Under the pieces are notes generated by a model, which saw only the letters and a list, made by a program, of their open reading frames with translations, searched no databases and was not told the origin of the DNA. The translations under genes and the position numbers were made by a program. A stretch of DNA of 64,000 nucleotides, from the NCBI GenBank assembly GCA_910589415.1, contig CAJUUM010000031.1:1612001-1676000 (forward strand), in the 5' to 3' direction. Each line of letters opens with the position of its first letter. The first letter of the stretch is position 1. Source of the DNA: Malachius bipustulatus. Lineage: Eukaryota > Arthropoda > Insecta > Coleoptera > Melyridae. Shown piece by piece: positions 28,073-41,860 of this stretch.

Positions 28073-28814
28073 CAGGTATAAACTGGAAGATTTTCCTAAA
28101 AAATGCATGTAAAAACCGAAATGCATTTAGCCTCGAGAATTTATTTTGGCTTCTATATTATTTAGCAATCTCAAAATTTAATACATAGTAATGAAGTCGT
28201 GAATTTCCTCCTTCATTTTTCATTATAATATTTTTACTCGTAACCTCATCTGACCTCTGGCGGTTTCCGTTTCGTAAGTAAACCCTCGCCGTAATCGCGA
28301 AAAATATCCTTATTGATAACTTTAACTCTAATAAACTGACACAATAATATTGTTTTTTTATTTCAAAAATAATTAATATTATTACAATTATTATTAAAAA
28401 AGACCTCTATTTAATTAAAAATTAAATGGCATAGGTATTCCTTATAACTGTGAGTTAATAATCTCTTAAAATCTTGGCGCCATGCGCCTTTTCTGTAAAT
28501 AAAAGAGCGCCACTTGAAGATCCCATACCTACTCCTCAGAGCCCCGGCGGACAACACTATTATAATAATACGTAGAAATTAGAATAATAACGCACCTCAA
28601 TGATCACAGTGAATGTAAAGCATAAAAACAGGGTGCCCGTGGCCGTTTGCAACGTTGCCGCAATATAAGCACTTACCGGGTGCGACTTAATGCAGAATTT
28701 ATATTGGTGCAAGATTACTCAATTTTATCTTTTTTATACGCTGTTATATACACGTATAAAACGGAGCGCCACCTAGTGATTGAAGCTATGAACTATCGGT
28801 GTATATCCGTCCAT
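28073..28814. other. AT-rich sequence, nothing recognised
   Basis: No gene, paired arms or RNA gene seen. Contains an isolated GC-richer patch near 28480-28560. Confidence 0.4.
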
Positions 28815-29015
28815 AAAATTTGTCATTCTGGCACCCGACCTAAAACTTGTTATAAGCCCCCAGGGGTATATACAATACCTCTTAAGTCATTTACACGTAA
28901 AAACAAAGTCGCACCCGAAGTCGGGTGCGAAAGTCGCACCCGAAGTCGGGTGCGACTTTGTAAAATTGGGTGCCACTTTTACAATATATATGCATTTTGG
29001 GTGCGAGAATGACAA

Positions 29016-29066
<51 letters not shown>
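28815..29066. repeat. Small inverted-repeat element with a GC-rich palindrome and (TA)n tract
   Basis: GTCATTCTGGCACCC (about 28820) is mirrored by GGGTGCGAGAATGAC (about 29000). Between them, 28905-28960 is a near-perfect palindrome made of two copies of GCACCCGAAGTCGGGTGC. A TA microsatellite fills about 29017-29066. ORFs across it are artefacts. Confidence 0.55.
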
Positions 29067-29067
<1 letters not shown>

Positions 29068-29098
29068 CAAGAATTCACGCTGTATTTTGATTACCAAT

Positions 29099-29546
29099 AG
29101 TGAAGGGTGGTAACGGGAAAAACTGATAACAAACGGGTAACTGATAACAAATGTAAACATTAATATCTCACTGAAAGACATAATGGCCGCCTTCACAACA
29201 AAACAAGAAATTGAAGTTAATCAAAATTTGTGCTAGCAATCGTAGAACATAACTAAGTGATAATGTATTGATTTTATTATTTTTTTAACAATGTAGAGTA
29301 GTGGTCCTATTGATGTATTTTTATCTTTGTGTTTTTTGTCCAGTTTTAACTTTAAGAAATCCTCACAGTTTGGTAAGGAAGACAATAATTATAACAACCT
29401 GGACCATCTCTAACTTTAGATGTAATTGAATTTTAGCATCCTGAAGATGGTATGTACTATACCGAAACGTCGATGTACAAACAATAGAGCACTCGAATAA
29501 ATGCCCAAAATTACGTAAGCTGTTTTTCCCGTTACCACCCTTCTCT
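29099..29546. mobile_element. Non-autonomous element with GAAGGGTGGTAACGGG termini
   Basis: GAAGGGTGGTAACGGGAAAA at about 29102 is mirrored ending near 29546. Near the right end it has GAAGATGGTATGTAC and ACCGAAACGTCG, a motif that recurs in many arthropod repeats. No coding capacity. Confidence 0.5.
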
Positions 29547-31606
29547 ATATATATATATATATCACAATTTCTCCTTAATAACTACCGAAATAGTTATTAG
29601 TTGGGATACAATAAGGGTTTTCGGTCACGTTCAAGGTCTGGGCTAATTAAAACAGTATGATCATGTGTACTGACTTATATTTCGGAGATTTTTGTCTCCT
29701 TCTTCAGAGTCTGAAAATATCTCAATGAACATATTGAACAATCATTATAACAGTGAGAAACCTACCGTACTAATCTAAATTAAGGCTGCATAACAGAAAA
29801 TCGCAGGCATTCCGAAACATTAGCACGTGTTTTCCTTTGGGGCTGACATGGTCAAATTTCTTCACATTTTAATGCATCAGTAATTAAAACTTCAGGGTGG
29901 TCATTCCCATCATCATCGCAACATCCCTTTTCAGGAATCAGTTGAACATTTTAAAATATAATTAACACACGCACAAAACACATTAAAATTGAAAATTCTA
30001 AAGAGAAAAACCGAAAAACCAGGTCAATCGGCCATTTTGAAGTCGGTTAAATTCATCACTCATAGAGGGAGCGCCAGTTCTAGTCTGAAGGATGAAACCA
30101 TCAGTTTAACTGATGTGTGACTTTGACAATTAAGGATTGACATATGACTCAACAACCATATGCCATCCTAATTTTCACCAGTCGATCCGTCAGTGATGTG
30201 AGAGAGAGAGAAGTATTACATATTAGATGACCAGACACTGACAACATGTCAACCTCAAGAGCGGGAAAACACTAAATTCAAATTCAAAATTTCAAACTAC
30301 ATCACTGAATTATTAGTATGTTGTTTGCAATATATATACCAACTGGTCTTAAAGTCCTTATAACAGCAAAAACTTAGGAGAAACAATTAGCAGGAATGCA
30401 AGATGCAAATGAAACACGAAATTGGGTATAATGATGTCAAAATATTAGAGGTTGAGAGCAATCCATCGAAGCGAAATTTCCTGGAAATGTGTCACATAAA
30501 CACAACACCTAATGTAATGAATTTTAGAAGTGACGTTCAAAATCTGAGTTCTATTTAAATATTAAATATTTATATATAATAAAATTAAAAATGAATACTC
30601 TTGTGTTCAATTGCCGACGTTTCGGAAATATATTGTTTCCATTATCAAGGCAGAACTAGCGAGATTAAGCTCCACATGAAGTTAATATTATAAAATTCGT
30701 TAAGTGACCTCATGGTCCCTTCCTCTATGCTTGTCAAGATTATTTGAAATTTTTTCAAGTAAAAATTGGATTTAAAACTTACACATTAAAAACTAGGAAC
30801 TATTTACATGTCTTATTCTATTGCACAAGTCTACATATCAGTTTTTTTGTTAAGGGAATTGCTTGAAGGGTGGAAGTCCCCACAAGGAGAACGGCATGGC
30901 TTTAATTATTTTAGTTGGAATGTGGTTATCAATTTTTGATAACCACACCACCAAGAAAAAAAAACAAAAAAAAAACAATATATATATATATATATATATA
31001 TTGTTTCATAGTACATTGGTCAGCCCGGTATATGGACGGGTCGCTGGTCCACCCGGCACTTCTAACGTGTATAAAGGAGTATACTTACAAGAAATAAAAA
31101 ACAATTGGTTGTTTTATGAAGAGGACGCTTAGAGGGGTAAAAATTTAGGGTAAATAAAATTTTTACATATAAATAGGCCTTATGTGAGCCCTCCTCCTTG
31201 GTTAGCCCATCTATATATGTATATTGGCATAAATAGTACATTGGTCGTCCCAGCGCTGTTGCCACTTCCCCATATACCGAGACTAGCGGGGTCACCAATA
31301 ACGCAACTGTCCACAAGCTACCGCCCGCTCGATAGGTTCTAATGCCCTACAGCTCTTCCCAAAAGAAACACAACTCCTTATGTACTTTAATCCAGCTAAG
31401 AAACTATTAATTTGCCATTGACTACCATGTTTTATACACTGTGTCTCTTGAATATCTGGACATAGTGAATTCCCATGGTAAAATAAAACTATTGTAAATA
31501 TTGGCTCCCCTAATTATTTTACAGTAAAATGTCAAATGTAAAACTTCTTGAGGAAAAAAAGCTGCTTCTTATGCTATAATTGGATTTTCATTTGGTTCAT
31601 CCGTTT
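29547..31606. other. Intergenic or decayed repeat sequence
   Basis: No credible gene. A (TA)n tract lies near 30978-31000. Short blocks near 29680-29710 and 30610-30650 (CGACGTTTCGGAAAT, CTCCTTCTTCAGA) look like tails of dispersed arthropod repeats of the same style as the one near 29450. Confidence 0.4.
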
Positions 31607-31952
31607 TCGAGAAAATCAGGAAAAACTGAACGGTTTTTCGTAGTTTTTCAAGGTTGCTTTGCTTTTGACAGATAATGCTAAAAATTATTAATTGTCAATA
31701 ACTGATTGTTCAAAAGTAATTAATTCATCATTAAAACTTTAAGTGGCAAATTATTACTTTTTAAAGAAAAACTTGTTTATAAAAATGAATTATTACACCA
31801 TTGAAGAAAAAGTAAAATTTATTGAATGACATTACTCTGGCAATTCACTTAGAAATATCAGAGATGTTATTATCTTATTAGCATTATCTGTAAAAAGCAA
31901 AGCAACCTCGAAAAACTGCGAAAAACCGTTAAGTTTTTTTCTGATTTTCTCC
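31607..31952. mobile_element. Foldback repeat, ~346 bp
   Basis: GAAAATCAGGAAAAAC and the following ~75 bp through TTGACAGATAATGCTAA are mirrored at about 31877-31952 with few mismatches, around a ~200-bp AT-rich centre. No coding capacity. Confidence 0.6.
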
Positions 31953-32456
31953 ATGGAAATAAAATCACTAAGAAACAAAATCATATTGTAGATATTATCA
32001 AAGATTAGGTAATGATTTTATTTCCATGGATATGCAGTAAAATTGTTTTTATTTTTATTGATCGAAAACGAAGCAATAAAACAATTTAACAGACAAGAAA
32101 AGGATATTTTTAATTGCTTAATCCGAAAAAAATATAAAAATTACCAAAAATTCAGTGGCGTCTTATTTTTGGCCAATATTATTTGTTAAGGGGCCCCTTA
32201 AGACGTCACTAGACATAATAATTTAGCGCTACACGAGTGTTTTATCACCAAGATTTGTATTACCACAATTAAACTAAAATCTGCTAATAAAATTAATATT
32301 TAAAAATAAAATAAAAATAAAAATATCAAATATCTCCGTTCATATTAGATTTATCAAAAAATTTTGTGGAACATAATTATTCAATCAAAAAATAATTATT
32401 ATCTTCAAGACCCACAACATTTAAAAGTTCCTGTCATCGAAAAAATTCTTTGCACC

Positions 32457-34692
32457 GTGGCGCCACCCATAGACCATAACAGCTCATAGACGCGCCCTAG
32501 TCTCGATACGGTGAAGCCAGAACCTCGCCGGCGCGATGACTCAGTTGTGGGCAAAAGCGTTCAAATAACATGAAGAGTTATATGACGGATTCTGCATTTC
32601 TTTTACATTTTGACTCATTACAGGAGCCGAGGCCATTATTTATGTGATTTAATAGTTTATTTAGGAAGATAAGATATTAAGGAATACAAACATATAGGTA
32701 ATTATACAGGAACATTTAATATAAATGATGTAGGTAATTAATTAATCTTTAAAACCTCTTTCAATAATAATTGTATAGGTACTTCTTAATGATAAACTAT
32801 TTATATAAATTAATTCTATACATTACCAACACATATCTCGATAACACTACCCTGCTGGACATTATTCTATAGCAAAATTGTTTTAAATTTCAAATAAAAT
32901 AGGTATACAGGGTGTTAAGAAAATGACGGATAAACTCTTCAGTACATTGTAGGGGACACTCAGTTAAGTACGGGAAAAATAATTTAAAAAATTCCAGAGC
33001 TACATTTTAATAGATATAAGCAAAATATTGAACAATAAATTTGGCAACGTTTAACACAATAACAGTTGTTATTTGGTAATTTCGTCTAATTTCTAACAAT
33101 GTAGGTAGTCAAGGTATCAAAACCGTTGTTGCCAAATGCTTTTTTTTTCAGCATCTTAGAAAAGAAAAAAAATCTTATTAAATTTTCCAAGCCAGTACTA
33201 CATCTTAAGCAATCTTTTTAATTGATAACGATTAAAGTACCCTTTTTTATATCTGTAAAATCATCTAGTTTTTGCAAATACCGAAAAACAAAGGTAGTAA
33301 AATGTTAACTTTGGCATTTTTTATCTCACCAAATTGAAGACCAGAATTTTTTTAATTATTTTTCCCGTACTCTACTGAGTGTCCCCTACAATGTACTGAA
33401 GAGTTTATCCGTCATTTTCTTAACACCCTGTATACTTACAGATATATTCACTGAATACAAAATAAAATTTGTTTTGTAAGTTTACTTCTTATTCTGTCAG
33501 AATTTGTATGCAAATTCAAACACTCCCCTTGTAAGACATTCGTACTTGCAACAATATTATGTTTGACAATGACAACAAAATAATAATAAAAATGTTGTTT
33601 CCTTATAAAACTTTAACACCCTGTATCTAGAAAACTTGAATGACACGTGTCTACCTCTACAGCAAATTTTCCGTGTAGTTTTGAATTTCCTACATGAACT
33701 TAAATTTGTATCGCGTGTTCATTGAGTAGGTATATTAATTAGATGTAGGTATAAAATGCTTAGACCATATGAGCTGTTATGGTCTAAGATAAAATGTATT
33801 AGGTATTCTGATTCACAGAAGGTCCATAAGTAGCTATATATATTAGTATTATTATGATTTATAACATTTCAAACCGTCAATATTGTCAATATAAAATTAT
33901 TAGTAGAGTTTTAAGTTATTAGGTATACATAATTATTTTACTATAGTGGAACCAGAGATAAAACGGAATATTTATCTAACAACCGTATTTTACGACTTTA
34001 ACAATATAGGGCAGTAGTCATAAAAGTAACCCCCAAGCGGACTAATCTGCTACTCTTATTAGGTTGACAGCAAGTCTGTAAAATCATCAATAAAATCATC
34101 ATAATAAACTAAAAATCGTTTGTTATATCTCTAGTACCACTATATCAATATTTCATCAGTAATGGAGAGATTCTAAAAAATAAGTAAGAGTTGTGATCAT
34201 GAATTATTTTATAACTACCTATTAATAATAATTATTAGGCATATTTTTGAGGCATTCAACTTGTAAATTATTTTAAATTATTGAGGGTGACATATTGATA
34301 GGTTTCAAAGTGAGAAAATTGTCATTGATCTAATACCTACAAATGCCCACCAATACCTAAAACTATTCTAAATTAAGAATAAGTTTTAACTCTAAATAAC
34401 TAATTAGAAAAAAATTACTTAAAGGTGAAATGATACATTCGATGTGCTATTATATCTTTCTGCACACTTATAAGCACAACACAATTATTGAACCATAATT
34501 ATTATTGTAAAATTAATCAAAAACGATCAAACAAAACTTTAAAACACTATGGAACACACGTAAAAGACTAGCTTTACACGAGGTTTCTACCCACAAGTGA
34601 CGTCACAGTAGGCGAGTTATCTTGGCTTCACCAGTCTGCTAGTACTGGAATGGTAGGGGCGCATCTATGAGCTGTAATGATCTAAGGCGCCA
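32457..34692. mobile_element. 2.2-kb element with ~115-bp inverted ends
   Basis: At the left, GGCGCCACC then AACAGCTCATAGACGCGCCC and GTGAAGCCAG; at the right, the inverse ending in GGCGCCACC near 34692. It contains the nested MITE 32908-33430 and otherwise AT-rich sequence without an ORF. Probably non-autonomous. Confidence 0.5.
32908..33430. mobile_element. Foldback MITE, 523 bp, CAGGGTGTTAAG termini
   Basis: CAGGGTGTTAAGAAAATGAC and about 90 bp following are mirrored at the right end (CTTAACACCCTG at 33419-33430). TA duplications lie at 32906-32907 and 33431-33432. Confidence 0.88.
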
Positions 34693-34763
34693 CCTACATC
34701 TTGTATTATTCAAATACATTTTTTACACAGTTGTGTAAATTGTGTAAAAAAGTAAAATGTTTA

Positions 34764-35157
34764 TACAGGGTGATAAAAAATTTGAAAAAAACTGAGATTT
34801 TTCCACGCGTCGCCAAAAAAAAAGAAAGTACAAATATTTCTATACCATAAGATAGTACATAAAAAGTTAAAATAGGGACATGTAAGCCGTTTTTCTCTAT
34901 CTTGAGCCGTTTTCGTTGTATAGTGCATTGAACTTCAAAAATGACGATTTTATTTTTTCTTCTCATTCTAAAAATGCAATAACATAGGAGCAATCCATTT
35001 AAAAAAACATAACTTTGATATGCCACTCACATGGGACACTCTGTATAGTCCAAAATAATTTTAAATAATGGCCATTGTGATCCTATACTTGAATTTGCAA
35101 AAAAAATGTGAAAAAATCAATCGTTTGGCCCACACAGACCGCTTCGAATGAGCTGGG
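34764..35157. repeat. Degenerate CAGGGTG-family repeat copy
   Basis: Begins CAGGGTGATAAAAAATTTG after a TA and carries the ACGCGTCGCC, ATAGGGACATGTAAGCC and CTTCGAATGAGCTGGG blocks also found at 22370-22930 and 58560-58905. The ORF 34706-35026 is a by-product. Confidence 0.65.
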
Positions 35158-35942
35158 TATGTTGAAATGTTAAATTTTTACTCTTTTCAACAATAACTTT
35201 TTAACGAAGCGCAAACGGAAAAATTTAGACTATTTCCAATTTTTTTTAGCTCCATTACTCGAATCTCAAGAGCACGGGCGTCAATTTTGAGACACCTGTA
35301 TACCCATATAATATAGCAATCATTTAAGTTGAAAACTTTTTACTTGTTTTTTCTAAAGGTGTGCATTTTTAAAGGATAGGTAAATATAAAAAAAAAAACA
35401 CAAAACATATTGAAAACCATTTTTATTTACCATGTCTTCAACATTATTATTGCCGCAGATGGAGGATATATGGAAATATGGAACATACAATTTAACATAC
35501 ATTATGTAAATTTATTATATAATATACTTTAAGGTAGGTAATACTAATAAAGGTTATAATTAAGGCATCACGGAAGGTAATGTGTTTGTTGTTTTTCTTG
35601 CCTGGTAAGTAAATTTATAAAAAAAAGTGTAAAGTCGCAAAATTGCATCTCAATCAACCTAATATTAGTTTATCAATAATCATGTTTGTGGTGAAATTAT
35701 TTTTATAATACATATTTATTATCATAAATTTTTTTTAATGTGAAAAAAAAATAAAAAAATTTGGTATACTAATTTGGAACACTGAAGTGATCATAAGCCC
35801 TCTTGAAGTGATGCCAAGAAGAAACTAATTGAAAAAAAAAACATTTAAAATTTTTGAATGTTGTTATTCTTTATGCTATTCTTTATTTAACACAGAAATG
35901 TTTTATGTAGGCCGGTTTTAATTTTTAGAAGTTTTTTATGTT
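35158..35942. other. AT-rich sequence downstream of the Crypton-like gene
   Basis: No gene or paired repeat recognised; contains likely 3' flank of the minus-strand gene ending at 35943. Confidence 0.4.
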
Positions 35943-37036
35943 TTATTTACATTTTTGTCTGTAAGAATTGTACACAAATGCCTTAATGATAACCCAGTTT
36001 CTATCTTTGAAAATTTTGAAATGCTCTTTTTTGAACAATTCGACTTCATGCTTCTTGGGAGAGATTTTCTGTTTTATATGTTTGGCAAAATATTGCCTAA
36101 TTATTTTGCCTTGTTCCGCAGTCCAAGACTTTCTTTTTATTTTTATTTTTTTGTCACAATCTAGTTTATCTGGAAACATAATAATAATTAGTTGTGAAAA
36201 CTAATTCTTTTCCGTCTTTTACCTTTTAATTTAGTGGAAGTAGATGGTTCATCTAATTCATCGGAAATATGGGTAGTAATCTCTCCACTTGAATTATTAG
36301 ATTCTGTGGAATCTGATACTTTTTTTTTACCTTTAAGAGTCATAAGAAGTGGTTCGGTATCAGAATCTGAATCGAAATTATCCGACAGTTCAATCTCGTC
36401 CAGAGACTTGCCTTTGTATTTGGCTCCAGTGCCTTTGTTTATGGCGATTAAAATTTTAGCCACTTTGGCAGTTTGGTAAATATCCTGCGGTAACCTTAAA
36501 GAAAATACAGTGATTAAAACTTCAAATAGAATAAAATAACAGATTTGACCTAATTTATACTTAAATTAAGAAAAGAAGATAAATAAAACACCAATAACTT
36601 TTGAGGATTCAACTGAATATCGATTTATTATCGACGTTTCACCTGTTTCCCCACTTTTCCACAATAAATGAATATTAAAATTATTGACATAACGACATAG
36701 CAAAAGTATGGTAATATAAGAGTGATAATAAAACAAATTCAACAAAAATTCAAAAGAAAAGTTTCTGCAACAATTTCTTCAAAATTTTCTCAGTTGCTGA
36801 TATCAAGAATAAAATAAGCAATGGAGAGCGATGTGGGTCTAGCTGTTCATTTATGATTCTTTATCGTTGATATAGGTAGACATTAACATAATCACAATAC
36901 ACAGTCATAAATTAACAGCTAGACACATATCGACTTCCATTGCTTGATTTTCTTCTTGATAACAACATTGAGAATATTCAGAATTATTTCTATTATGATT
37001 TAGTTAAACTAGTTTCATTGTTTTATTATCACTATA

Positions 37037-37700
37037 CAGGGTGAGGCGCGAGAACCTTAGGGCATCCTTAAATGGAAAAATGATTGGAATAGAAAACTGA
37101 TCTCGTCATTTATTTTTTTCAATTTCGACAAACTGAACTGAAATGTTTACAACCACACATCACTTTCGGTTATACCGGAATTAACTATCAACTTTAAATG
37201 GAATTTTAAATGGGACACCTATTTATTTTCAGATTGTCTGAGAAAATCTAATCAAAATGGTGTTCACAGTTCAAGTCTTTAATCAGTAACTTATGAGTTA
37301 TAAACAAATGAAAATCGCCATTTTCCATTTTCAGAGCAGCGTATATTGAAAACAACACAATCAATATATTGGAAAACGATATAATCTCCCATCTTAACTT
37401 TTCACGTTTTATCTTACCTATTATTTGGATGTGACATCAAAACGAATAAAAATTTGCGATTATTTCTAAACTAAAATAAAATAAAAATCTATACACAGAA
37501 TAGTACACGAAAAGTTAATATAGGGACATGTAAACAGTTTTTCAATATTTTGAGCTGTTTACGATGTACCTACACTGCTTTCAAAATAAAAAAAACTGCT
37601 ATTTTCACTTGTTCATAACTCATAAGATACTCAGTTTATCTTCAGTTTAACTGCAACTGCAAAAATCATTCTTGATGGATTTTCTCATAAAATATGAAAA
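37037..37700. mobile_element. Degenerate CAGGGTGAGG MITE inside a Crypton-gene intron
   Basis: Begins CAGGGTGAGGCGCGAGAACC after TA (37035-37036), as at 3405, and diverges towards the right, where the terminal repeat is lost. Lies in the 1524-nt intron 36495-38018. Confidence 0.65.
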
Positions 37701-39961
37701 CACAATATGCAGGGTATCATATTTAAAAAAATAGATGACGTCGTCATTAATGAGCCAAGGAACATCCCACATAAAAAATGTTACGTCAATAGAACATTAA
37801 TTTTAAAATTCATCTATTTCGGTTTTTATCAATTCAATGAATAGGTATTAACTGAGAAAATTTATATCTTCAATATTTAAGGAAAACTTACATTTTAGAC
37901 ACAAACTAGATAATCCCTAAAGGAGACCACAATAATTATTGAGTGAAGCGTGATCAATTTGCATATACCTAAGTATTAAGTTTAGGAAAATAAAGAAAAT
38001 ATTGTTTTTCTAGCTTACCTATAGTACTCCTCGTGAGTTTTTTTCGTATGGCCCATGAAATTCGCAAATTGCTCCATTTCGGATTGGTCAATATGCATTA
38101 CTTGGAGAACAGTAGCAATTTGTTTCCTCAGTCTGGTAGACGTGAACAAATTTTGATTTGACACTCCAGATTGTTGGGCCAGCTTTTTTAGAACATGATA
38201 TCCACTGAGCCAACGATTGTCGCTTTTAGCGTTTGCAAATAGATATTCATTGGCTTTTGGTACACATTCCGACCGAACAGATAACAATATATCAATTAGC
38301 GCCTGGATTTTTTTTGGAAACAAAATAACAATTGGTTTACTTCCTTTTCCACCTGTCACAACTCTTTTGAAACTTTTTGATAAAATTTTTTCACTTTCAG
38401 ATAAAGATTCAAGGAACTCTTGCTGTTGACCATTTAAAACTGTCTCATTTATGTATGTGTTAAGCTTTAAAAACTGGATTTCTCCTATTCGTTTCCTATT
38501 TAATAACAGGGTCAAAGCCATAATACACTCTGTTAATCTTCGGTACTGAACATCTAGTTGGTTTTTAGATTTGATATTTTCACACGCAATATCTGCTTCG
38601 CTCACCACAAATTTTTGAAATTCCATAAGTTCTGAAGTGAGAGGAAACACCTTTGGTTTTTCCCAGTGCTTTTCATTTAAGTCTTTCAAAGCCAGACTAG
38701 ATATTTCGGAATTCCAATGACCTGATATTAAACCTCTCAAACGTTTAATGTTTTTTAAGGTTACCTCTGGATCCTTGCATTCCAGAAAACGATTTTTTTT
38801 TATAATCATCTTGGTTGCTATGTCGCAAACTTGAATTAATCGAGTACTTAAGTGAAGAGCTAAGCTCGGTGCTTTAAAGGTTTTATTCACTTCATCGTAT
38901 CCACTTACTACTTTAGCAGCTGTTACGAGATTATCAAAAAAGTCGGGTTTTAATATGTCTAAAAACCTTTGAACCCCAGTCATTTCCTGTAACACTATTA
39001 GCAATCTACCCAACTCTCTAAGTTTGTTAGATACCATTGTAGCTAATTGAACTCGCTTGTGTCTCTTTAATTGACTTTCGCCATAAGAGCATATTAACAA
39101 GTCGCCAATAACGGTTTTCGATATGTCATCTGCACGCATTTTATCAAGCACTTCTGTTTTTAGCCTTAGAGAGTCGTAAAATTCTTTGTAAATGCCAGAA
39201 CAAATGAGAAAAGTTTGAGCCTCTGACTGGTGGTTTTCTCTTCCCTATTTAGGGTTCGTATTCATTAGGCATTTTTTCCTATGTTTCCTTAAATATGTAT
39301 TTTTGAATAAGCCAAGGCAGTGATTACAAGGGACATAATCCTCGGTGGATTTTAAATTTCTTGGCCTTCTTACCGGACGTGTTTTTATTTTCTCAGTTTT
39401 CATAGCAAAATTTCCCTGTCTTCGAAGGGAATCGATTAACATTTTTCGTTTGGGATCATTCACTGACAGAAATGAGATATCCCGAACAGCTGCTTCACTC
39501 GCGTGGTTTCGTTGAAGGTGTCTAGGAAAATGTGTTACTTCAATAAAACAATAGGGACAACAATTTTTCTTTGTCCAGCGTCTGCAATTTTGGATCAAAT
39601 CAACATTTCCATCATAATAATTATCCTGTAACATATTTAATCAAAAATAAGATATAATAAAACAAGGTTTAAAATAAAATTACCTTGGTTATAGTCCCAT
39701 AATTATTAAGGACTCTCTCAATAGACTGTGTGTTCTAAAATAAATATAAATTAATGTAATAAATAAAATACATGCTGTTTGAAAATTTCAATTTTGTTAC
39801 CGTCTTATTCATATAATAAAGTATATTTTTAATAAACAATTAGTAATTAAGCTGTCCAAAATTTTGTCAAATATGGCCTTTAGTTTGACGTTGCATGTGA
39901 ACGAGGGAAACATTATTTTTCCCTACCGTTCGAGACCTTTAATAGTTATTTACGCACAGAG

Positions 39962-40063
39962 GGCCGAAGGAAGAAGATTACGCCCGCGGACGAAGTTTGA
40001 GGGCCCGACGCGCCAGCGGAGAGCCTTTATTCGGCTAAGGGCGTAATCTTTCCTTCGGGCAGA
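39962..40063. repeat. GC-rich hairpin in a Crypton-gene intron
   Basis: CCGAAGGAAGAAGATTACGCCC is mirrored (two mismatches or gaps) by GGGCGTAATCTTTCCTTCGG about 50 bp later. It stands out by GC content from AT-rich surroundings. Could be a small MITE. Confidence 0.5.
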
Positions 40064-41018
40064 GGTACGTACAACGTTTTACGTGCAATTGCACCAAAAA
40101 AATAAAAATAATATTCCTAATATAAAATAATATTTTTTGACATTCGTTTAAAATTAATTTGACAGCAGCGTTTGACGCTGAAAAATTAATATAATCGATA
40201 AGTCAACTTGTATTAATTTCGCGATGAGACATTCTTCAGAAGCGACTTCTGGTTAATGGAATTACCTTCCAGAATGTTTCCAACTGTGTTTTTAATATTA
40301 CAAATAATTAATTATATTTATAATATAATCCCAAAGTATGTATCTATTAATAAATAAAGATAACAACAAAGCATACATTATTTCGTAATCGCCGGGCTTT
40401 TTCTCTACTTTACGGCCCGCTAGTCGTAAAGTCATAGTTTCCGCCATGGTAACTAAGACGTAAACAACCAATTTTGATTCAATTGTGCGTAAAGGTAAGT
40501 TATGGTTATTAAATAAAAACGCAATAACAAAAATCGTGTCAACTAATTTAAATAAAAATACCTATTCTAAAAATGTGCTAATACAAGCTGTTTTTAAAAA
40601 CGCCATTCGAAGCACACTAGTGAGTAATTTAGTCATTTTGGTATAATGGTTCTGTATTTCATTTAGGTACACCGATACCAAGAAAGTAATGAAAGATAAT
40701 TTGATATATTATATCTGTAGCCATATTTTGACACGTCTTTTGGTTTTGAACAATAACCTAATTATTAAAAGTGAAATAAAAGCTACCTTGACATTAGTTT
40801 CTATAGAATTATTTAAATTCTCGGAGACTGTTATTTCTTGCGGATTTAAATATTCTGATTGGTGATCCATTTCATCAAGAGTAGGGTCTAGGTTGACCTA
40901 AAAATTTAACAGCTTAATATTGGCTGAAAGAACGAAAGAAGCTAATACCTCTCAATTAAACCAGAGTTAATTCCAGCGTCTTTAATATTAACTACAACTA
41001 CATTATTTAAGAGATTCG

Positions 41019-41240
41019 CAGCCAATATTATAAAGGCTCATTAGGCTAACGGGCAGATTTCTATGCTCGTTTTTGAAGCTAATATCGACGTCAAATGACT
41101 TTTATTAACATTTTTGTAATTACTTTCATGTCAAAAATAGATAAATTTAAAAAAACTCCACTTAGACTCGATATCTTCTTCAGAAATGGCCACAGAAATC
41201 TGCCCGTTAACTTAATGAGCCTTTATAATAACCGCTGTTG
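41019..41240. mobile_element. 222-bp MITE, copy 1 of 3
   Basis: Ends resemble CAGC-x-ATTATAAAGGCTCATTA and its inverse, with CGGGCAGATTTC blocks just inside. Near-identical copies lie at 48274-48496 and 55952-56180. Inside the intron 40898-41511 of the Crypton-like gene. Confidence 0.85.
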
Positions 41241-41860
41241 GAAATTTATGTTCTTAACCCTAAATTGTTAGAATCTTTGCATGCTGATAACCTTAACATG
41301 ACCTTAAACACGAAGGTTTAAAAATTCTACGTAAGAATACCTTAGAATTTTAAAACGTTAATGTTTTATTGATCATCGGTATCAGATTTAGTTTTAAAAA
41401 GTGATTAAATATGCTAGTATTGCTACAGTGAAGCCGTTTTTTCATTAAATTAAAACTCGTAAAATTCTAGCATAGCTTTAACTCGGTAATACTTTCCAAC
41501 TAAATACTTACGTTAGTTAAATTGTGAAGAACGACCTTTTCGTTGTGTGTTTCTATAACATTACTGTGGTGGATTATTACATGAGATTTCGTTACTGAAC
41601 TACCTTGTTTTATAACTTTTGAAACATTATTTTCTGAGCTAGACTGAGTTGTGTTTACTTGGTTTGATTTTGATTGTACCGGAACATTATGCAGTATAGA
41701 TGATATTGGGAAAATCTCTGGACTAACATCAACTGAGTTTGAAGAAAGAACCTACAATGATAAATGATAAATATGAATTTTATCTAAAAATTAAAAATAA
41801 ACAAGTACTCCCTAATAGTAGAGTGCACGGAGCTTCGAAAGTCGCTTAAAAAACGATTCT

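Noticed and set aside
28647..29196. 121- and 101-codon ORFs around the GC-rich palindrome and TA tract
   Set aside because: They run through a palindrome and a microsatellite; no domain features.
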